From Novosphingobium sediminicola (GTDB lineage: Bacteria > Pseudomonadota > Alphaproteobacteria > Sphingomonadales > Sphingomonadaceae), in assembly GCF_014196525.1 (NCBI RefSeq), contig NZ_JACIDX010000001.1, positions 487,609-551,608 of the forward strand: 64,000 nucleotides of DNA, in the 5' to 3' direction. Below, one piece after another: positions 26,745 to 39,359 of the stretch. Positions within the stretch are counted from its first letter, which is position 1. Every line of letters starts with the position of its first letter. The notes below the pieces were generated by a model, which was not told where the DNA came from, ran no database searches, and saw only the letters and a list, made by a program, of their open reading frames with translations. The position numbers were made by a program, and so were the translations under genes.

Positions 26745-28301
26745 ATGGCACAATCTGACACCCATCTCGCCCCGGCTTTGCCGTTTTCGCCCGCCAATGA
26801 TTCCGGCGCCAATAAGGATGGGCGCGCGCAAGCCCTGCCCGCCAATATCGAGGCCGAGGCAGCCTTTCTGGGCGCCATCCTGATTGACAATCGCGTGGTC
26901 GAGGAACTGGCCAATCCTTTGTCGCCCGCGCATTTCTTCGAACCCGTCCATGGGCGGATCTTTGAGCGCATCCTGCAATTGCTCGACCGCAAGGCGGTGG
27001 TCACGCCGGTCACGCTCAAGCCCTATTTCGAAAGCGACGAGGCGCTCAAGGCGCTGGGCGGCACGGCCTATCTGGGCCGCCTGACCGCCGATGGTCAGGG
27101 GCTGATCGCGCCGCGCGTGCTGGCCGAACAGATTTACGATCTGGCGCTGCTGCGCGAACTGGTGCGCGTGGGGCGCGATCTGGTTCAGGGCGCGATGGAC
27201 ACCAGCGAATCGGTTGAGCCGCTTGAACAGATCGAGGCCGCCGAGGCCGCGCTCTACAAGGTGGCCGATGGCGCAGGCGGCGCGAATGAGGCCAAGAGCT
27301 TTGCCGAGGCCACCCGCACCGCCATTTCGGGCATCGAAAAAGCGTTCAACAGCGGCGGCCATGTCGCGGGTAAGACCACAGGCCTCGATTCGGTTAACCA
27401 GCGGATCGGCGGCCTGCATGATTCCGACCTTATCATCCTGGCCGGTCGTCCGGGCATGGGCAAAACCTCGCTGGCCACCAATATCGCATTCAATGCGGCC
27501 AACCGCCTGCTGACCGACCGCGAGCTGGGCCTTGATCCGTCCAAGAGCATCGGCGCGGCCACCGCCTTTTTCAGCCTCGAAATGAGCGCGGATCAGTTGG
27601 CCACGCGTATCCTTGCCGAGCAATCGGGCATTTCCTCCAGTGCGCTGCGTATGGGCAAGATCAGCCGCGAGGATTTTCAGGCGCTCTCCTTCGCCAGCCA
27701 ACGCCTGAGCCAGTTGCCGCTGTATATTGACGATACGCCGGGCCTGACGATTGCGGGCCTGCGCGCCCGTGCACGCCGTTTGAAGCGGCGCCATGACATT
27801 GGCCTGGTCATCGTCGACTACCTTCAGCTTCTGCAGGGCAGCGGGCGGGCGACAGACAATCGCGTGAACGAAATCTCGGAAATCTCCCGTGGCCTCAAGA
27901 CTTTGGCCAAGGAACTGCATGTTCCCGTGATCGCGCTTTCCCAGCTCAGCCGTGCGGTGGAACAGCGCGAGGACAAGCGCCCCCAGCTTTCCGACCTTCG
28001 CGAATCCGGCTCGATCGAGCAGGACGCCGACATGGTCTGGTTCGTGTTCCGCGAGGATTATTACGTCAAGGGCCGCGAGCCCAAGGAACCCGGCCCCACC
28101 GATCCGCCCGCCGTGGTCGAGGCCCATGCCAAGTGGCAGGAGGAAATGGAGCGCGTCTTTGGTCTGGCCGAACTGATCATCGCCAAGCAGCGCCACGGCG
28201 CCACCGGCAAGGTCCGCATGCGCTTCGAGGCCAAGATCACCAAGTTCAGCGATCTGGCGCCCGAGGAACTGGCCAATTATTCCTATGACCTGGAGGAGTG
28301 A
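26745..28301 (+). CDS. dnaB: Replicative DNA helicase DnaB
   Basis: 518 residues. N-terminal primase-interacting domain (NIEAEAAFLGAILIDNRVVEEL) and C-terminal RecA-like domain with Walker A GRPGMGKTS, Walker B LVIVDYLQLL and the DnaB signature LSRAVEQREDKRPQLSDLRESGSIEQDADMV. No intein is present. It unwinds DNA at the replication fork as a hexamer. A short spacer separates it from rpoZ downstream. Confidence 0.98.
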   Translation: MAQSDTHLAPALPFSPANDSGANKDGRAQALPANIEAEAAFLGAILIDNRVVEELANPLSPAHFFEPVHGRIFERILQLLDRKAVVTPVTLKPYFESDEALKALGGTAYLGRLTADGQGLIAPRVLAEQIYDLALLRELVRVGRDLVQGAMDTSESVEPLEQIEAAEAALYKVADGAGGANEAKSFAEATRTAISGIEKAFNSGGHVAGKTTGLDSVNQRIGGLHDSDLIILAGRPGMGKTSLATNIAFNAANRLLTDRELGLDPSKSIGAATAFFSLEMSADQLATRILAEQSGISSSALRMGKISREDFQALSFASQRLSQLPLYIDDTPGLTIAGLRARARRLKRRHDIGLVIVDYLQLLQGSGRATDNRVNEISEISRGLKTLAKELHVPVIALSQLSRAVEQREDKRPQLSDLRESGSIEQDADMVWFVFREDYYVKGREPKEPGPTDPPAVVEAHAKWQEEMERVFGLAELIIAKQRHGATGKVRMRFEAKITKFSDLAPEELANYSYDLEE

Positions 28302-28324
28302 GGCGGCCTCTCCCTCACGAATCC

Positions 28325-28353
28325 TTGACTTTCGCCGCTTTGCCGCCTAGGTG
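28325..28353 (+). promoter_or_regulatory. Probable promoter of rpoZ
   Basis: TTGACT (28325-28330), 17-bp spacer, TAGGTG (28348-28353), 42 bp before the rpoZ start codon. The -35 is close to consensus; the -10 is weak. Confidence 0.4.
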
Positions 28354-28394
28354 CCAAGGTTCGCTGGAATTTCCCTATTCAAGACGGAGTGCCC

Positions 28395-28739
28395 ATGGCG
28401 CGCGTAACCGTTGAAGATTGTGTCGACAAGATCCCCAACCGCTTCGATCTCGTGCTGCTGGCTGCCCAGCGCGCGCGCGAAATCTCGGGCGGTGCGGAAC
28501 TGACGATCGACCGCGATCGTGATAAAAACCCGGTGGTGGCCCTGCGCGAAATCGCAGAGGAAACTGTCCGTCCCAAGATCCTCAAGGAATCGCTCATCAC
28601 CTCGATGCAGCGCGTTCTGCCCGACGATGACGATGATGTCGATGACATCGGCTCGCTCTCGCAATCGGCCGAGGCGCTGCGCATCACCGCAGCGGCTCCG
28701 GTGCGTAACACCTCGCTGGGCGGGGATTACGACGGCTGA
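28395..28739 (+). CDS. rpoZ: RNA polymerase omega subunit
   Basis: 114 residues. [29 protein letters not shown] and the [12 protein letters not shown] segment are diagnostic. The C-terminal half is acidic (DDDDDVDD), as in alphaproteobacterial omega subunits. Omega assists RNA polymerase assembly and, in many bacteria, ppGpp binding. ATG at 28395 is the conserved start. In many relatives spoT/rel follows rpoZ; here an SGNH hydrolase does. Confidence 0.96.
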   Translation: MARVTVEDCVDKIPNRFDLVLLAAQRAREISGGAELTIDRDRDKNPVVALREIAEETVRPKILKESLITSMQRVLPDDDDDVDDIGSLSQSAEALRITAAAPVRNTSLGGDYDG

Positions 28740-28778
28740 TTTCGTTGCATCGCGATGGATCTAAATCGCGATGGATAC

Positions 28779-28818
28779 AAAAGGCCTCGGATAAGCTTCG
28801 GCTTTTCCGGGGCCTTTT
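28779..28818 (+). terminator. Strong terminator downstream of rpoZ
   Basis: A 12-bp outer stem (AAAAGGCCTCGG with CCGGGGCCTTTT, one G-T pair) encloses an AAGC-TTCG-GCTT inner hairpin with a UUCG tetraloop. It ends in TTTT, and the A-run on the other side would let it work in both directions. Confidence 0.85.
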
Positions 28819-28891
28819 GGCATTTTTCGCGCTTGCAATATCGGAGGTACTGCAACACACATACAGGGTAATCCCTAGGGTTTAGGACGAG

Positions 28892-29821
28892 ATGACAACG
28901 CAGTCTTTCAAAGCACGTCTGCGCTGGAGCCTGCCGCTTGTGCTGGTTGCCGGGCTTGGCGGGGCCGAACTGGCAGGGCGCGCGCTGGGCTTCGGCCGCC
29001 CGCTGCTCTATCGCGCCGCCGCATCGGGCTATGAGCCGACGCCGGGGCAAAGCGTGCATCGGCTAAACAACCATGTGACGATCAACGATATGGGGATGCG
29101 CGGTCCGGCGACCGGCGCAACACCCCGCCCCGGCACAAAGCGCGTGCTGCTGCTGGGCGATTCGGTGGCCTTCGGCACGACGATGACCGATGATGCCAAG
29201 ACCATTCCAGCCTTGACCCAGGCCGCCTTGGGCCCCCGCCCGATTGAGATGCTCAATGCCTCGGCCGGTGGCTGGGCATTGGAAAACGAGCGGCGATGGC
29301 TGGGCGCGCATGGCGCATTCGGCGCGGATCTGGTCGTGCTTGAAGTGAACCAGAGCGATCTGACGCAGGGTTTTGCGCCCGCCTCGATGCTGGACGTCAA
29401 TGCCAATTTCCCCAGCCGCAATCCCCCCGGCGCGCTTTATGAAATCGTCACGCGCTATCTGGCCCCACGGCTGCATCTGACCAAGGCCGCCTTTGACCCC
29501 GGCTCGACCGCAGAAAACGACATCGCACCGGAGGCCGAAATTCAGGCCACCGTCCAGTCCATCCGCGCGATGACGATGGCATCGGGGGCCAAATTCATGA
29601 TCCTTTACTGGGACATGCGCGACCCCACCACCACCGCGCCCGACCGGCGCGAACGGCTCTTCGCATGGGCGCGGGCCAATGGCGTGGTCGTCGTGCGCCC
29701 GCAACTGGCCCAGCGGCCCGATGCCGACAAGCTGTTCATCGATGCCGCCCACCCCAATGCTACGGGCAATGCCCTGATCGCCAAGGCGCTGGTCGGCCCG
29801 ATGCTGGAGCAACTGCGCTAG
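28892..29821 (+). CDS. SGNH/GDSL-family hydrolase, membrane-anchored or exported
   Basis: 309 residues. A hydrophobic N-terminus (LPLVLVAGLGGAELAG) suggests export. SGNH blocks are visible: GDSVAFG (block I, catalytic Ser about residue 87), SAGGWALENE (block II Gly), VLEVNQSD (block III Asn), and DAAHPNATG (block V Asp and His). It may deacylate a lipid or polysaccharide; the substrate is unknown. Monocistronic, convergent with ftsH. Confidence 0.82.
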   Translation: MTTQSFKARLRWSLPLVLVAGLGGAELAGRALGFGRPLLYRAAASGYEPTPGQSVHRLNNHVTINDMGMRGPATGATPRPGTKRVLLLGDSVAFGTTMTDDAKTIPALTQAALGPRPIEMLNASAGGWALENERRWLGAHGAFGADLVVLEVNQSDLTQGFAPASMLDVNANFPSRNPPGALYEIVTRYLAPRLHLTKAAFDPGSTAENDIAPEAEIQATVQSIRAMTMASGAKFMILYWDMRDPTTTAPDRRERLFAWARANGVVVVRPQLAQRPDADKLFIDAAHPNATGNALIAKALVGPMLEQLR

Positions 29822-29834
29822 TCGCACAAAGAAA

Positions 29835-29860
29835 AGGCCCCGCCGTTGCCGACGGGGCCT
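29835..29860 (-). terminator. Terminator of ftsH (convergent region)
   Basis: AGGCCCCG (29835-29842) pairs with CGGGGCCT (29853-29860). On the minus strand it is followed by TTTTCTTTG, giving an intrinsic terminator for ftsH. Confidence 0.7.
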
Positions 29861-29896
29861 CCCCTCCATTCGTGATGCCAGGGCTTAGGCCCGCGC

Positions 29897-31846
<1,950 letters not shown>

Positions 31847-31930
31847 CGAGGGGCGCGTCCTTTCACACCCATGTAATGTAGGGCGGTGGGGCTGAATCGC
31901 AAGTTGGCAGGGATTTCTTTTGTGTATTGG

Positions 31931-31950
31931 CAAATCGCCTCCGCGATTTG
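31931..31950. repeat. Hairpin 1 of the metW-ftsH cluster
   Basis: CAAATCGC-CTCC-GCGATTTG, a perfect 8-bp stem, three bases before the long palindrome. Confidence 0.75.
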
Positions 31951-31953
31951 CCA

Positions 31954-32038
31954 GCGGCACCAGCCCTCTCCCCCGGCCCTGCCACCCATTTGAGTGTACC
32001 CTGTGGGTGGCAGGGCCGGGGGAGAGGGCTGGTGCCGC
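31954..32038. repeat. Perfect 35-bp inverted repeat between metW and ftsH
   Basis: The arms at 31954-31988 and 32004-32038 are exact reverse complements over 35 bp and enclose a 15-nt loop (31989-32003). The arms are pyrimidine-rich on one side (contain CCAGCCCTCTCCCCC). It could terminate metX-metW transcription or be a palindromic insertion. It lies about 110 bp before the ftsH start codon, so it may also affect ftsH expression. No thymine run follows on the minus strand. Confidence 0.85.
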
Positions 32039-32040
32039 AA

Positions 32041-32062
32041 GCTCTGGGCGGATGCCCAGAGC
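32041..32062. repeat. Hairpin 3 of the metW-ftsH cluster
   Basis: GCTCTGGGC-GGAT-GCCCAGAGC, a perfect 9-bp stem two bases after the long palindrome and eight bases before the metW stop codon. Confidence 0.75.
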
Positions 32063-32070
32063 GCAACCGG

Positions 32071-32676
32071 CTAATATCTCGCCAGCAGATAGACCGCGTG
32101 TTCCGCGCGCCAATTGGCCATCGCGGGGCTGATCAGGCTGTCGCCGTTGAGATACCACGCGCCCTCCACCTTCAGCCCGCGCTGGGCCACCAGATCGCGG
32201 AAATCGGCGATGGTCAGGTGGTGGATGTTGGGCGTTTCATACCAGCCCACGGGCAACAGCCGAGTGACCGGCATCCGCCCGCGCCACAGCAAATCGCTGC
32301 GCACCCGCCAATGGCCGAAATTGGGAAAAGAAACAAAGGCTCGCCGCCCGATCCTCAGCAATTCCTCCAGCACCATGTCGGGCCGCTTGGTGGTCTGCAA
32401 GGTCTGGCTCAGGATCGCGTAATCGAAACTGGCGTCGGGATAGAGCGCCAGATCGGTGTCCGCGTCGCCCTGAATGGCCGACAGGCCCTGCCCCACGCAT
32501 TCGGCCACATTATGCGGGTCGATCTCCAGCCCGCGCACATCGCAGCCCCGCTCGTCGCGCAGCGCCGCCATCAGCGTGCCATCGCCGCAGCCCACATCCA
32601 GCACTTTCGCGCCTGCCGCCACATGTCCGGCGATCACCGCCAGATCGGGGCGCAACTTTGCCATAATCCGGTTCAT
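32071..32676 (-). CDS. metW: Methionine biosynthesis protein MetW
   Basis: 201 residues; a SAM-dependent methyltransferase fold with motif [13 protein letters not shown] near residue 25 and the MetW-specific [44 protein letters not shown], and SFPNFGHW. It works with MetX in homoserine acetylation in proteobacteria that use O-acetylhomoserine. The start codon overlaps the metX stop (ATGA). Confidence 0.95.
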   Translation of the reverse strand: MNRIMAKLRPDLAVIAGHVAAGAKVLDVGCGDGTLMAALRDERGCDVRGLEIDPHNVAECVGQGLSAIQGDADTDLALYPDASFDYAILSQTLQTTKRPDMVLEELLRIGRRAFVSFPNFGHWRVRSDLLWRGRMPVTRLLPVGWYETPNIHHLTIADFRDLVAQRGLKVEGAWYLNGDSLISPAMANWRAEHAVYLLARY

Positions 32677-33845
32677 CGGCTCAAAAATCCCGTAATCACC
32701 CGGTCAAGCGCGGGCACATCGAGCAGGAAACTGTCATGCCCAAAGGGCGCGGCCAGCTCCATAAAAGACACCGGCGCCCCGGCGGCATTGACCGCATGGG
32801 CGATCTTGCGCGATTCGGCGGTGGGATAGAGCCAATCGGTGTCGAAACTGACCACGCAGAAACGCGCCGTGACCCCGGCAAAGGCCTCGGACAGGCGGGC
32901 ATTGTGGCCCGGCCCGAAACGCTCGTCCACCACGTCGAAATAGCTCATCGCGCGGGTGATATAGAGATAGGAATTGGCGTCGAACCGGCCGGTAAAGCTG
33001 CTGCCCTGATAGCGCAGATAGCTCTCCACCTGAAAATCCGCGCCAAAGCCAAAGCTCTTGGCATCGCGATCCTGCAACCGCCGCCCGAATTTTTCCGACA
33101 GCGTTTCTTCCGACAGATAGGTGATATGCGCAGCCATCCGCGCCACCGCCAGCCCCGCATCCGGCGCCCGGCCCGACCCGTAATAGGCCCCGCCCTGCCA
33201 GTCGGGATCGGCCATGATCGCCTGCCGCCCCACCTCCTGAAAGGCGATGTTCTGCACCGGCATCACCGCCGTCGTGGCCAGCAGCAGCACCCGCGCCACG
33301 CGCTCGGGCCAGTGGATCGAGAGCGAGAGCGCCTGCATCCCGCCCATCGACCCGCCCACGACCGCATAGAGCCGCTCCACCCCCAGATGGTCGAGCAACG
33401 CCATATGGGCGCGCACCATGTCGCGGATAGTGATGACGGGGAAACGCAAGCCATAGGGCTGGCCATCGGGTGCAAGACTGCCCGGCCCGGTCGTGCCCAT
33501 ACAACTGCCCAGCACATTCGGGCAGATCACATAGAAGCGATCCGTGTCAATCGGCTTGCCCGGCCCCACCATCTTGCTCCACCACCCCGGCTTGCCGGTG
33601 ATGGGATGCGGGCTGGCAACATATTGGTCGCCCGTGGTGGCATGACATATCAGGATCGCATTGTCGCGCGCATCATTGAGCGCGCCATAGGTTTCAAACG
33701 CGATCCTTACGCCTTCAAGGCTCTGTCCGCCATCCAGAGGCAGCGGATCGGGCAGGTCATAGGTCTGCGAATTGGGCGTAAAGAGGCTGGCCATTATGCG
33801 CGTTGAATTGGGGGCTGATGCGCGGGAAGTCAACGGGAAGTCCAT
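32673..33845 (-). CDS. metX: Homoserine O-acetyltransferase MetX
   Basis: 390 residues from the ATG at 33845, which has GGGGG six bases upstream; an internal ATG at 33794 would give 373 residues. Alpha/beta-hydrolase fold with nucleophile elbow GGSMGGMQA, the [12 protein letters not shown] and [28 protein letters not shown] blocks, and C-terminal Asp (DTDWLYPT) and His (FGHDSFLL). Whether the acyl donor is acetyl- or succinyl-CoA cannot be decided by eye. Only 65 bp separate it from divergent hisC, so no room exists for a SAM riboswitch. Confidence 0.95.
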   Translation of the reverse strand: MDFPLTSRASAPNSTRIMASLFTPNSQTYDLPDPLPLDGGQSLEGVRIAFETYGALNDARDNAILICHATTGDQYVASPHPITGKPGWWSKMVGPGKPIDTDRFYVICPNVLGSCMGTTGPGSLAPDGQPYGLRFPVITIRDMVRAHMALLDHLGVERLYAVVGGSMGGMQALSLSIHWPERVARVLLLATTAVMPVQNIAFQEVGRQAIMADPDWQGGAYYGSGRAPDAGLAVARMAAHITYLSEETLSEKFGRRLQDRDAKSFGFGADFQVESYLRYQGSSFTGRFDANSYLYITRAMSYFDVVDERFGPGHNARLSEAFAGVTARFCVVSFDTDWLYPTAESRKIAHAVNAAGAPVSFMELAAPFGHDSFLLDVPALDRVITGFLSR

Positions 33846-33910
33846 GCGTCACCCCCTGACTTTTCGACCTCTGTCATTTCGCCCCACGTTCGGCTAAGGC
33901 CCGCGCCATT

Positions 33911-35008
33911 ATGACCAAACTTCCCACCCCCAAGCCCTGGATCAGCGCGATCCACGCCTATGTCCCCGGCAAGTCCAAGGGCAAGGACGGCAGGCCGCTG
34001 ACCAAGCTTTCGGCCAATGAAAATCCGCTGGGTACGTCGGCGGCGGCTCTGGCGGCGCGCGATGCGGCGGCGGCCCCGGCGCTCTATCCCGATCCCGACA
34101 GCAATGAATTGCGCGGCGCCTTGGGGCAATTGCACGGCATCCCCGCCGCCCGCATCGTGATGGGCACGGGCTCGGACGAGATCCTGCATATTGCAGCCCA
34201 GGCCTATGCCGGGCCGGGGGACGAGATCATCTATGTCCGCTATGGTTTCAGCGTCTATGACATTGCCGCGCGCCGCTGCGGGGCAACCCCCATTGTCGCG
34301 CCCGATGCCGATTACGGCACCGATGTCGATGCGCTGCTGGCGCTGGTGAATGAACGGACGCGGGTGGTGTTTGTCGCCAATCCGAACAATCCGACCGGTT
34401 CGTTCCTGCCGAAGGGCGAAATCGCCCGCCTCCATGCCGCGCTGCCCTCCGATGTGCTGCTGGTGCTGGATCAGGCTTATGGCGAATATGTCGATCCGGC
34501 CAATGACGATGGCGCGCTGGCGCTGGCGGAAAGCGCGGGCAACGTGCTGGTCACGCGCACCTTTTCCAAGATCTATGGTCTGGCGGGCGAGCGTCTGGGC
34601 TGGGGCACGGGGGCCGATCACATTATCGACGCGCTCAACCGCATTCGCGGGCCGTTCAACCTGTCGAACACCGCGCAGGCGATGGGCCTTGCCGCCGTGG
34701 CCGATCAGGCGTTTGTCGTGACCAGCCGCGAGCATAATGCCGCCACCCGCGCGCGTTTTGTCGAGCGGCTTGAGGCGCTGGGCAACCATGGCGTGCGCCC
34801 CTTGCCTAGCCAAGCCAATTTCGTGCTGATCCTGTTCGAAGGCGCGCTTGACGCCGAGACGGTCTATAACGGCCTGATGGACATCGGCTATATCACCCGC
34901 TGGCTGCCCAATCAGGGCCTGCCGCATGGGTTGCGCATCACCATCGGCAGCCAGACGCAGATGGATGAAATCGCGGATGAAATCATCCGTCTGGCGCGGG
35001 GTGCATGA
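33911..35008 (+). CDS. hisC: Histidinol-phosphate aminotransferase
   Basis: 365 residues, fold-type I aminotransferase. Typical segments are [12 protein letters not shown] at the N-terminus, [11 protein letters not shown], and the PLP-lysine motif [16 protein letters not shown] with the lysine near residue 220. It may also transaminate aromatic amino acids, which fits coupling to the prephenate dehydrogenase gene (ATGA overlap). The other his genes lie 11-20 kb away. Confidence 0.94.
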   Translation: MTKLPTPKPWISAIHAYVPGKSKGKDGRPLTKLSANENPLGTSAAALAARDAAAAPALYPDPDSNELRGALGQLHGIPAARIVMGTGSDEILHIAAQAYAGPGDEIIYVRYGFSVYDIAARRCGATPIVAPDADYGTDVDALLALVNERTRVVFVANPNNPTGSFLPKGEIARLHAALPSDVLLVLDQAYGEYVDPANDDGALALAESAGNVLVTRTFSKIYGLAGERLGWGTGADHIIDALNRIRGPFNLSNTAQAMGLAAVADQAFVVTSREHNAATRARFVERLEALGNHGVRPLPSQANFVLILFEGALDAETVYNGLMDIGYITRWLPNQGLPHGLRITIGSQTQMDEIADEIIRLARGA

Positions 35009-35919
35009 CGATGTCCTTTGCCAAAATCGCCATTATTGGCCTCGGGCTTCAGGGCGGCTCCATCGGCCTTGCGGTTCAGCAATATCTGCCCAAAATCGCC
35101 ACTTCGGGCTATGATCGCGACCCGGCAACCCGCGCGCGGGCGGCCGAACGCGGATTGGTGGGCCATGTGGCCGAAACCGCCGTGGAGGCTGTGCAAGACG
35201 CCGATCTGGTGATCTTCTGCGTGCCGCTGGGCGCGATGGGCGATGCCGCGCGGGAATGCGCGCCGGGCCTGCGCCCCGATGCGGTCATCTCCGATGTCGG
35301 CTCGTCCAAGGAGGCGGTCGCCAAAGTGCTGGGCGAGGTCTTGCCCAACCACGTCATCATCCCGGCCCACCCGGTGGCGGGCACCGAAAACTCCGGCCCC
35401 GACGCCGGTTTCGCCAGCCTGTTCGAGGGCCGCTGGTGCATCATCACCCCGGCCGAGGGCACCGATCCCTTCGAGATCGAGCGCCTCTCCGTGCTGTGGC
35501 AGGCCATCGGCGCGCGGGTGGAAATCATGGCCCCCGCGCATCACGACCGCGTGCTGGCCGTGACCAGCCACCTGCCGCACCTTATCGCCTATACAATCGT
35601 GGGCACCGCGGGCGACCTCGAAGAAGTGACCCAAAACGAAGTCATCAAATATTCCGCAGGCGGCTTTCGCGATTTCACCCGCATCGCCGCATCGGACCCC
35701 ACCATGTGGCGCGATGTCTTCCTCTATAACCGCGACGCCGTCCTGCACATGTTGCAAGTCTTCACCGAGGATCTGACCGAGCTGCAAAAGGCGATCCGCC
35801 TTGGAGATGGCGAAAAACTGTTCGACCATTTCACCCGCACCCGCGCCATCCGCCGCTCGATCATCGAGCAGGGTCAGGATGTGGCCAGCGCCAATTTCGG
35901 GCGGGATGGGAAGGTTTAA
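35005..35919 (+). CDS. tyrA: Prephenate/arogenate dehydrogenase family protein
   Basis: 304 residues. N-terminal Rossmann motif [28 protein letters not shown] and [28 protein letters not shown] are family signatures, and [12 protein letters not shown] lies near the dimer domain. It makes 4-hydroxyphenylpyruvate or tyrosine depending on substrate preference. Starts inside the hisC stop; a second ATG six bases further is possible. Confidence 0.94.
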   Translation: MTMSFAKIAIIGLGLQGGSIGLAVQQYLPKIATSGYDRDPATRARAAERGLVGHVAETAVEAVQDADLVIFCVPLGAMGDAARECAPGLRPDAVISDVGSSKEAVAKVLGEVLPNHVIIPAHPVAGTENSGPDAGFASLFEGRWCIITPAEGTDPFEIERLSVLWQAIGARVEIMAPAHHDRVLAVTSHLPHLIAYTIVGTAGDLEEVTQNEVIKYSAGGFRDFTRIAASDPTMWRDVFLYNRDAVLHMLQVFTEDLTELQKAIRLGDGEKLFDHFTRTRAIRRSIIEQGQDVASANFGRDGKV

Positions 35920-35933
35920 GGGGGAGTTAGAAA

Positions 35934-36154
35934 TGCGAGGGTCTAGACCCTCGCGCTCCCATTACTGTCTGCGTTGCGCAATGGGTTCGACGTTTTGTGT
36001 CGGACGCGCCGTTGGAATGATAAAGCCTGCGGCGCGGATAAGGATGCCCTTACAGCGCCGCAGGCTACAATCTCCAAACACCCCCATCAGCCTCTCAAGC
36101 ACCACCCCATTAACGGGATTGCAAAGGGCCCCCGCCCTTTGCCCGCCGGAGGCA
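35934..36154. repeat. Modular palindromic repeat, copy 4
   Basis: Starts 14 bases after the tyrA stop: GCGAGGGTCTAGACCCTCGC at 35935-35954. Central arms AAAGCCTGCGGCGC (36022-36035) and GCGCCGCAGGCT (36055-36066, the last three pairs lost). End hairpin GCAAAGGGC-CCCC-GCCCTTTGC (36121-36142) plus CCGCCGGAGGCA. It lies between convergent tyrA and plsC. Same orientation as copy 3. Confidence 0.85.
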
Positions 36155-36164
36155 AAAATCTTCC

Positions 36165-36872
36165 CTAATCATTCAATGCATTAATCGCCACCTTCACCCG
36201 CGCCTCAATCTCCTCGCGCGGCAGCCCGGCCGGGATCACCTCGCCAAAGCGATAGGTCACCGTCCCGCGCCTTTTCCAGAACCCGTGGAGCAGCGGGCCC
36301 GAATTGACCGCCACCGGCACCACCGGCAGCCCGATCATCTTATACAGGCCCGCAAAGCCTGCCTGAGGCGCAGGCTGGGTGCCATGGCGCACGCGGGTGC
36401 CTTCGGGGAAAATGGCCAACGGACGGTTTTCCTGCGACAGGTTGCGCGCGGCCGAAACCATGGCGCGCAGGGCCTTGGCGCCCTGATCGCGCTCGACCGG
36501 AACAAGGCCGTAAAGCCCCGCCGCCTTGCCCCACATAGGCAGGCGAAGCAGCTCAACCTTGGCAAAGACCGCCGGAAAGGGCAGCAGCGTGGGCAGGTCG
36601 ATCGCCTCAAACATGCTTTCATGCTTCAGCGCGACAAAGACCGGGCCGGAGGGCACCTCCCCCTCGATCACAATTTTGATGCCTAGGATATGGACCACGC
36701 CCCAGCGATGCATGTTCGACCAGCGAGTGCAGATCCAGATCGCCCCTTCGCGGCCACCCAGCCAGATGAAGAGCGGAATGGTCAGGCCCATGACCACCGA
36801 CCAGACATAGAAGTGCAGGCAAAAGGCAATCGAGCGCAATGCGTTGCCGATGCCCAGCGGCGTTTTATTCAT
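36165..36872 (-). CDS. plsC: 1-acyl-sn-glycerol-3-phosphate acyltransferase
   Basis: 235 residues from the ATG at 36872. One N-terminal membrane helix (FCLHFYVWSVVMGLTIPLFIWL). Acyltransferase block I reads KHESMFEAID: the histidine is followed after four residues by glutamate rather than the usual aspartate. Block III FPEGTRVRHG is intact. It makes phosphatidic acid. Last gene of a compact ftsE-ftsX-ydcF-plsC operon, one base after ydcF. Confidence 0.92.
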   Translation of the reverse strand: MNKTPLGIGNALRSIAFCLHFYVWSVVMGLTIPLFIWLGGREGAIWICTRWSNMHRWGVVHILGIKIVIEGEVPSGPVFVALKHESMFEAIDLPTLLPFPAVFAKVELLRLPMWGKAAGLYGLVPVERDQGAKALRAMVSAARNLSQENRPLAIFPEGTRVRHGTQPAPQAGFAGLYKMIGLPVVPVAVNSGPLLHGFWKRRGTVTYRFGEVIPAGLPREEIEARVKVAINALND

Positions 36873-36873
36873 A

Positions 36874-37404
36874 TCAACCTTTTCCGATATGCCACAGGCG
36901 CCGCAACACGAACTTGCTGTATTCGGCAAACAGGATGCCCAGCGAGGGCCGTGTCGGCACCGCGTCTTCTGTCAGTTCCACGTCGGCCGGGATGGTCTGG
37001 CGCAATTCCCACGCGGCCCGGCGCATATGCCAGTCCGAGGTTACCAGCCGCACCCGGTGCAACCCGTGGCGTTTGATCCATTGGGCCGATTCGCGCGCGT
37101 TGCTGCGCGTATCGACCGATTCATAACCCAGTGTGATGCAGCAGGCCAGCAAGGCAGCGCTCATCTTGTATTCTGCGGCCAGCTCGCCCGGCTTGACCTC
37201 AGGGTCCACGCCCGAAATCAGCAGGCGCGGCGCCACGCCATCGCGGAGCAGATCCAGCCCCCGCGCGATCCGCCCCTCGCCGCCGGTCAGCACGATGATG
37301 CCATCGGCCTTGGCGATGGGCGCAGGCTGGGGCTGAAACGCGGCGAAACCGGCAAAGCCCAGCGCCCAGACCGTCAGCAACAGCGCAAGGAGGCGGCGCA
37401 GCAT
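36874..37404 (-). CDS. YdcF/SanA-family (DUF218) membrane protein
   Basis: 176 residues. An N-terminal helix (LLALLLTVWALGFAGFAAF) anchors a periplasmic DUF218 domain with IIVLTGGEGRIARGLDLLRDG, RLLISGVDPEV, and VTSDWHMRRAAWELR near the C-terminus. The family is linked to envelope integrity, but the reaction is uncertain. It begins directly after ftsX (no spacing), so it is co-translated with the division genes. Confidence 0.88.
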   Translation of the reverse strand: MLRRLLALLLTVWALGFAGFAAFQPQPAPIAKADGIIVLTGGEGRIARGLDLLRDGVAPRLLISGVDPEVKPGELAAEYKMSAALLACCITLGYESVDTRSNARESAQWIKRHGLHRVRLVTSDWHMRRAAWELRQTIPADVELTEDAVPTRPSLGILFAEYSKFVLRRLWHIGKG

Positions 37405-38423
37405 CTAAAGCATCCTTCGCAGCGCGATCAGCACGGAAAGCCGCGCCGTCAGCATCGCCAGCGCCACCGCCGCCGCCGGCACCAGCGCCACCACCGCCCA
37501 GTCGAGCGGCCGCAGCACCCCGCCCGCCAGCAGCCCCGCGCCAAGCCCGGCAAAACGCGCGCCCAGCACCACCACCGCCACTTGCCCCAGCACCAACCCG
37601 ACCAGACTGCCAAGCGTGGCATCCATGCCCATCGAGCGTTGGAAAATGCGCGCGATCTGGGCATCGGTGCCGCCAAGATTATGCACAATCTCAATCGTCT
37701 GCCGATGCGTGCCCAGCGCCGAACGCGCCGAGAGCAGCACCGCCGCCGCCAGCGCCAGCGCCAACAGGGCGATCATCGACAGCGCCAGCCAGCGCAGCGA
37801 ATCCATCGCCTCGAACACCGGGGCCAGCCAATGCGATTGCGCATCCACCCGCGCGCCCGGCGCCACCCGGCCCAGCGCCGCGCGCAGCGCCGCAATGCGC
37901 CCGCCATCGGCCGCCCCGTCAATCCGCACATCAATCATCGCGGGCACGGGCACCATATCGCCATCACTCATCCCCGCGCCCAGCCATGGCACGAGCAACT
38001 GATCCAGCTCCGCCTGCGGCACCACGCGGGCCGAAATCACCCCAGGCACGGCCAGCAGCGCCTTTTGCGCGGCCTGCGCCTGAGCGGCGCGGATCGGGGC
38101 CTGCGCCTCGATGATCTGAACACTCACGCCCCCGGCCAGATCGAGCGCCGCAGCATTGGCGATGTTGCGCAGCGCAAGGCCCGTGGCCGCCGCGATCACC
38201 GTGATCGTCACCATGATCGCGATCACCCATGGCGTCGGCCCCGACAGCCGCGCCTGCGGCACCAGCACGCCCTCGCCGCCACTGCCAAACGCGCGCCAGC
38301 CCGCCAGCTTGCCTTCGCCCCGGCCCAACACGCCTCCCCGGCGCGGGGCAGGATCGGCAGGCCCACCCGTGGGGGCCAGCGGGCGCTGCGGGATCTGCAC
38401 CTGTTCGTCGTCCATAGATGGCT

Positions 38424-38427
<4 letters not shown>
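37405..38427 (-). CDS. ftsX: Cell division ABC transporter permease FtsX
   Basis: 340 residues. A proline-rich cytoplasmic N-terminus is followed by a first helix (WVIAIMVTITVIAAATGLAL), a periplasmic domain (ISARVVPQAELDQLLVP), and three C-terminal helices including LALSMIALLALALAAAVLL. The QTIEIVHNLGGTDAQIARIFQRS segment is typical of FtsX. With FtsE it couples ATP hydrolysis to septal murein hydrolase activation. Overlaps ftsE by four bases. Confidence 0.9.
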
Positions 38428-39149
<722 letters not shown>

Positions 39150-39359
39150 TTGACCCTCCCACGCGTATCAGACGCGGCAACACATCTGCGCAAAATGCAG
39201 CATTGCAGGCTTGTAACAGGGGAGCGGTCGACCATTGTGACCCAGCTATAGTACGGCTTTGCCCGCGAAAAAAGGGCGGTGGAAAAATGGCTGTTCGCGC
39301 GGCGGACGCCCCCTGTTCCCCTTGTGCTGTGCAACTGTTGCATGCTTTAGCTGTGGGCG

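Noticed and set aside
33846..33910. SAM riboswitch upstream of metX
   Set aside because: Only 65 bp separate metX from divergent hisC, and no SAM-II-like fold is visible.
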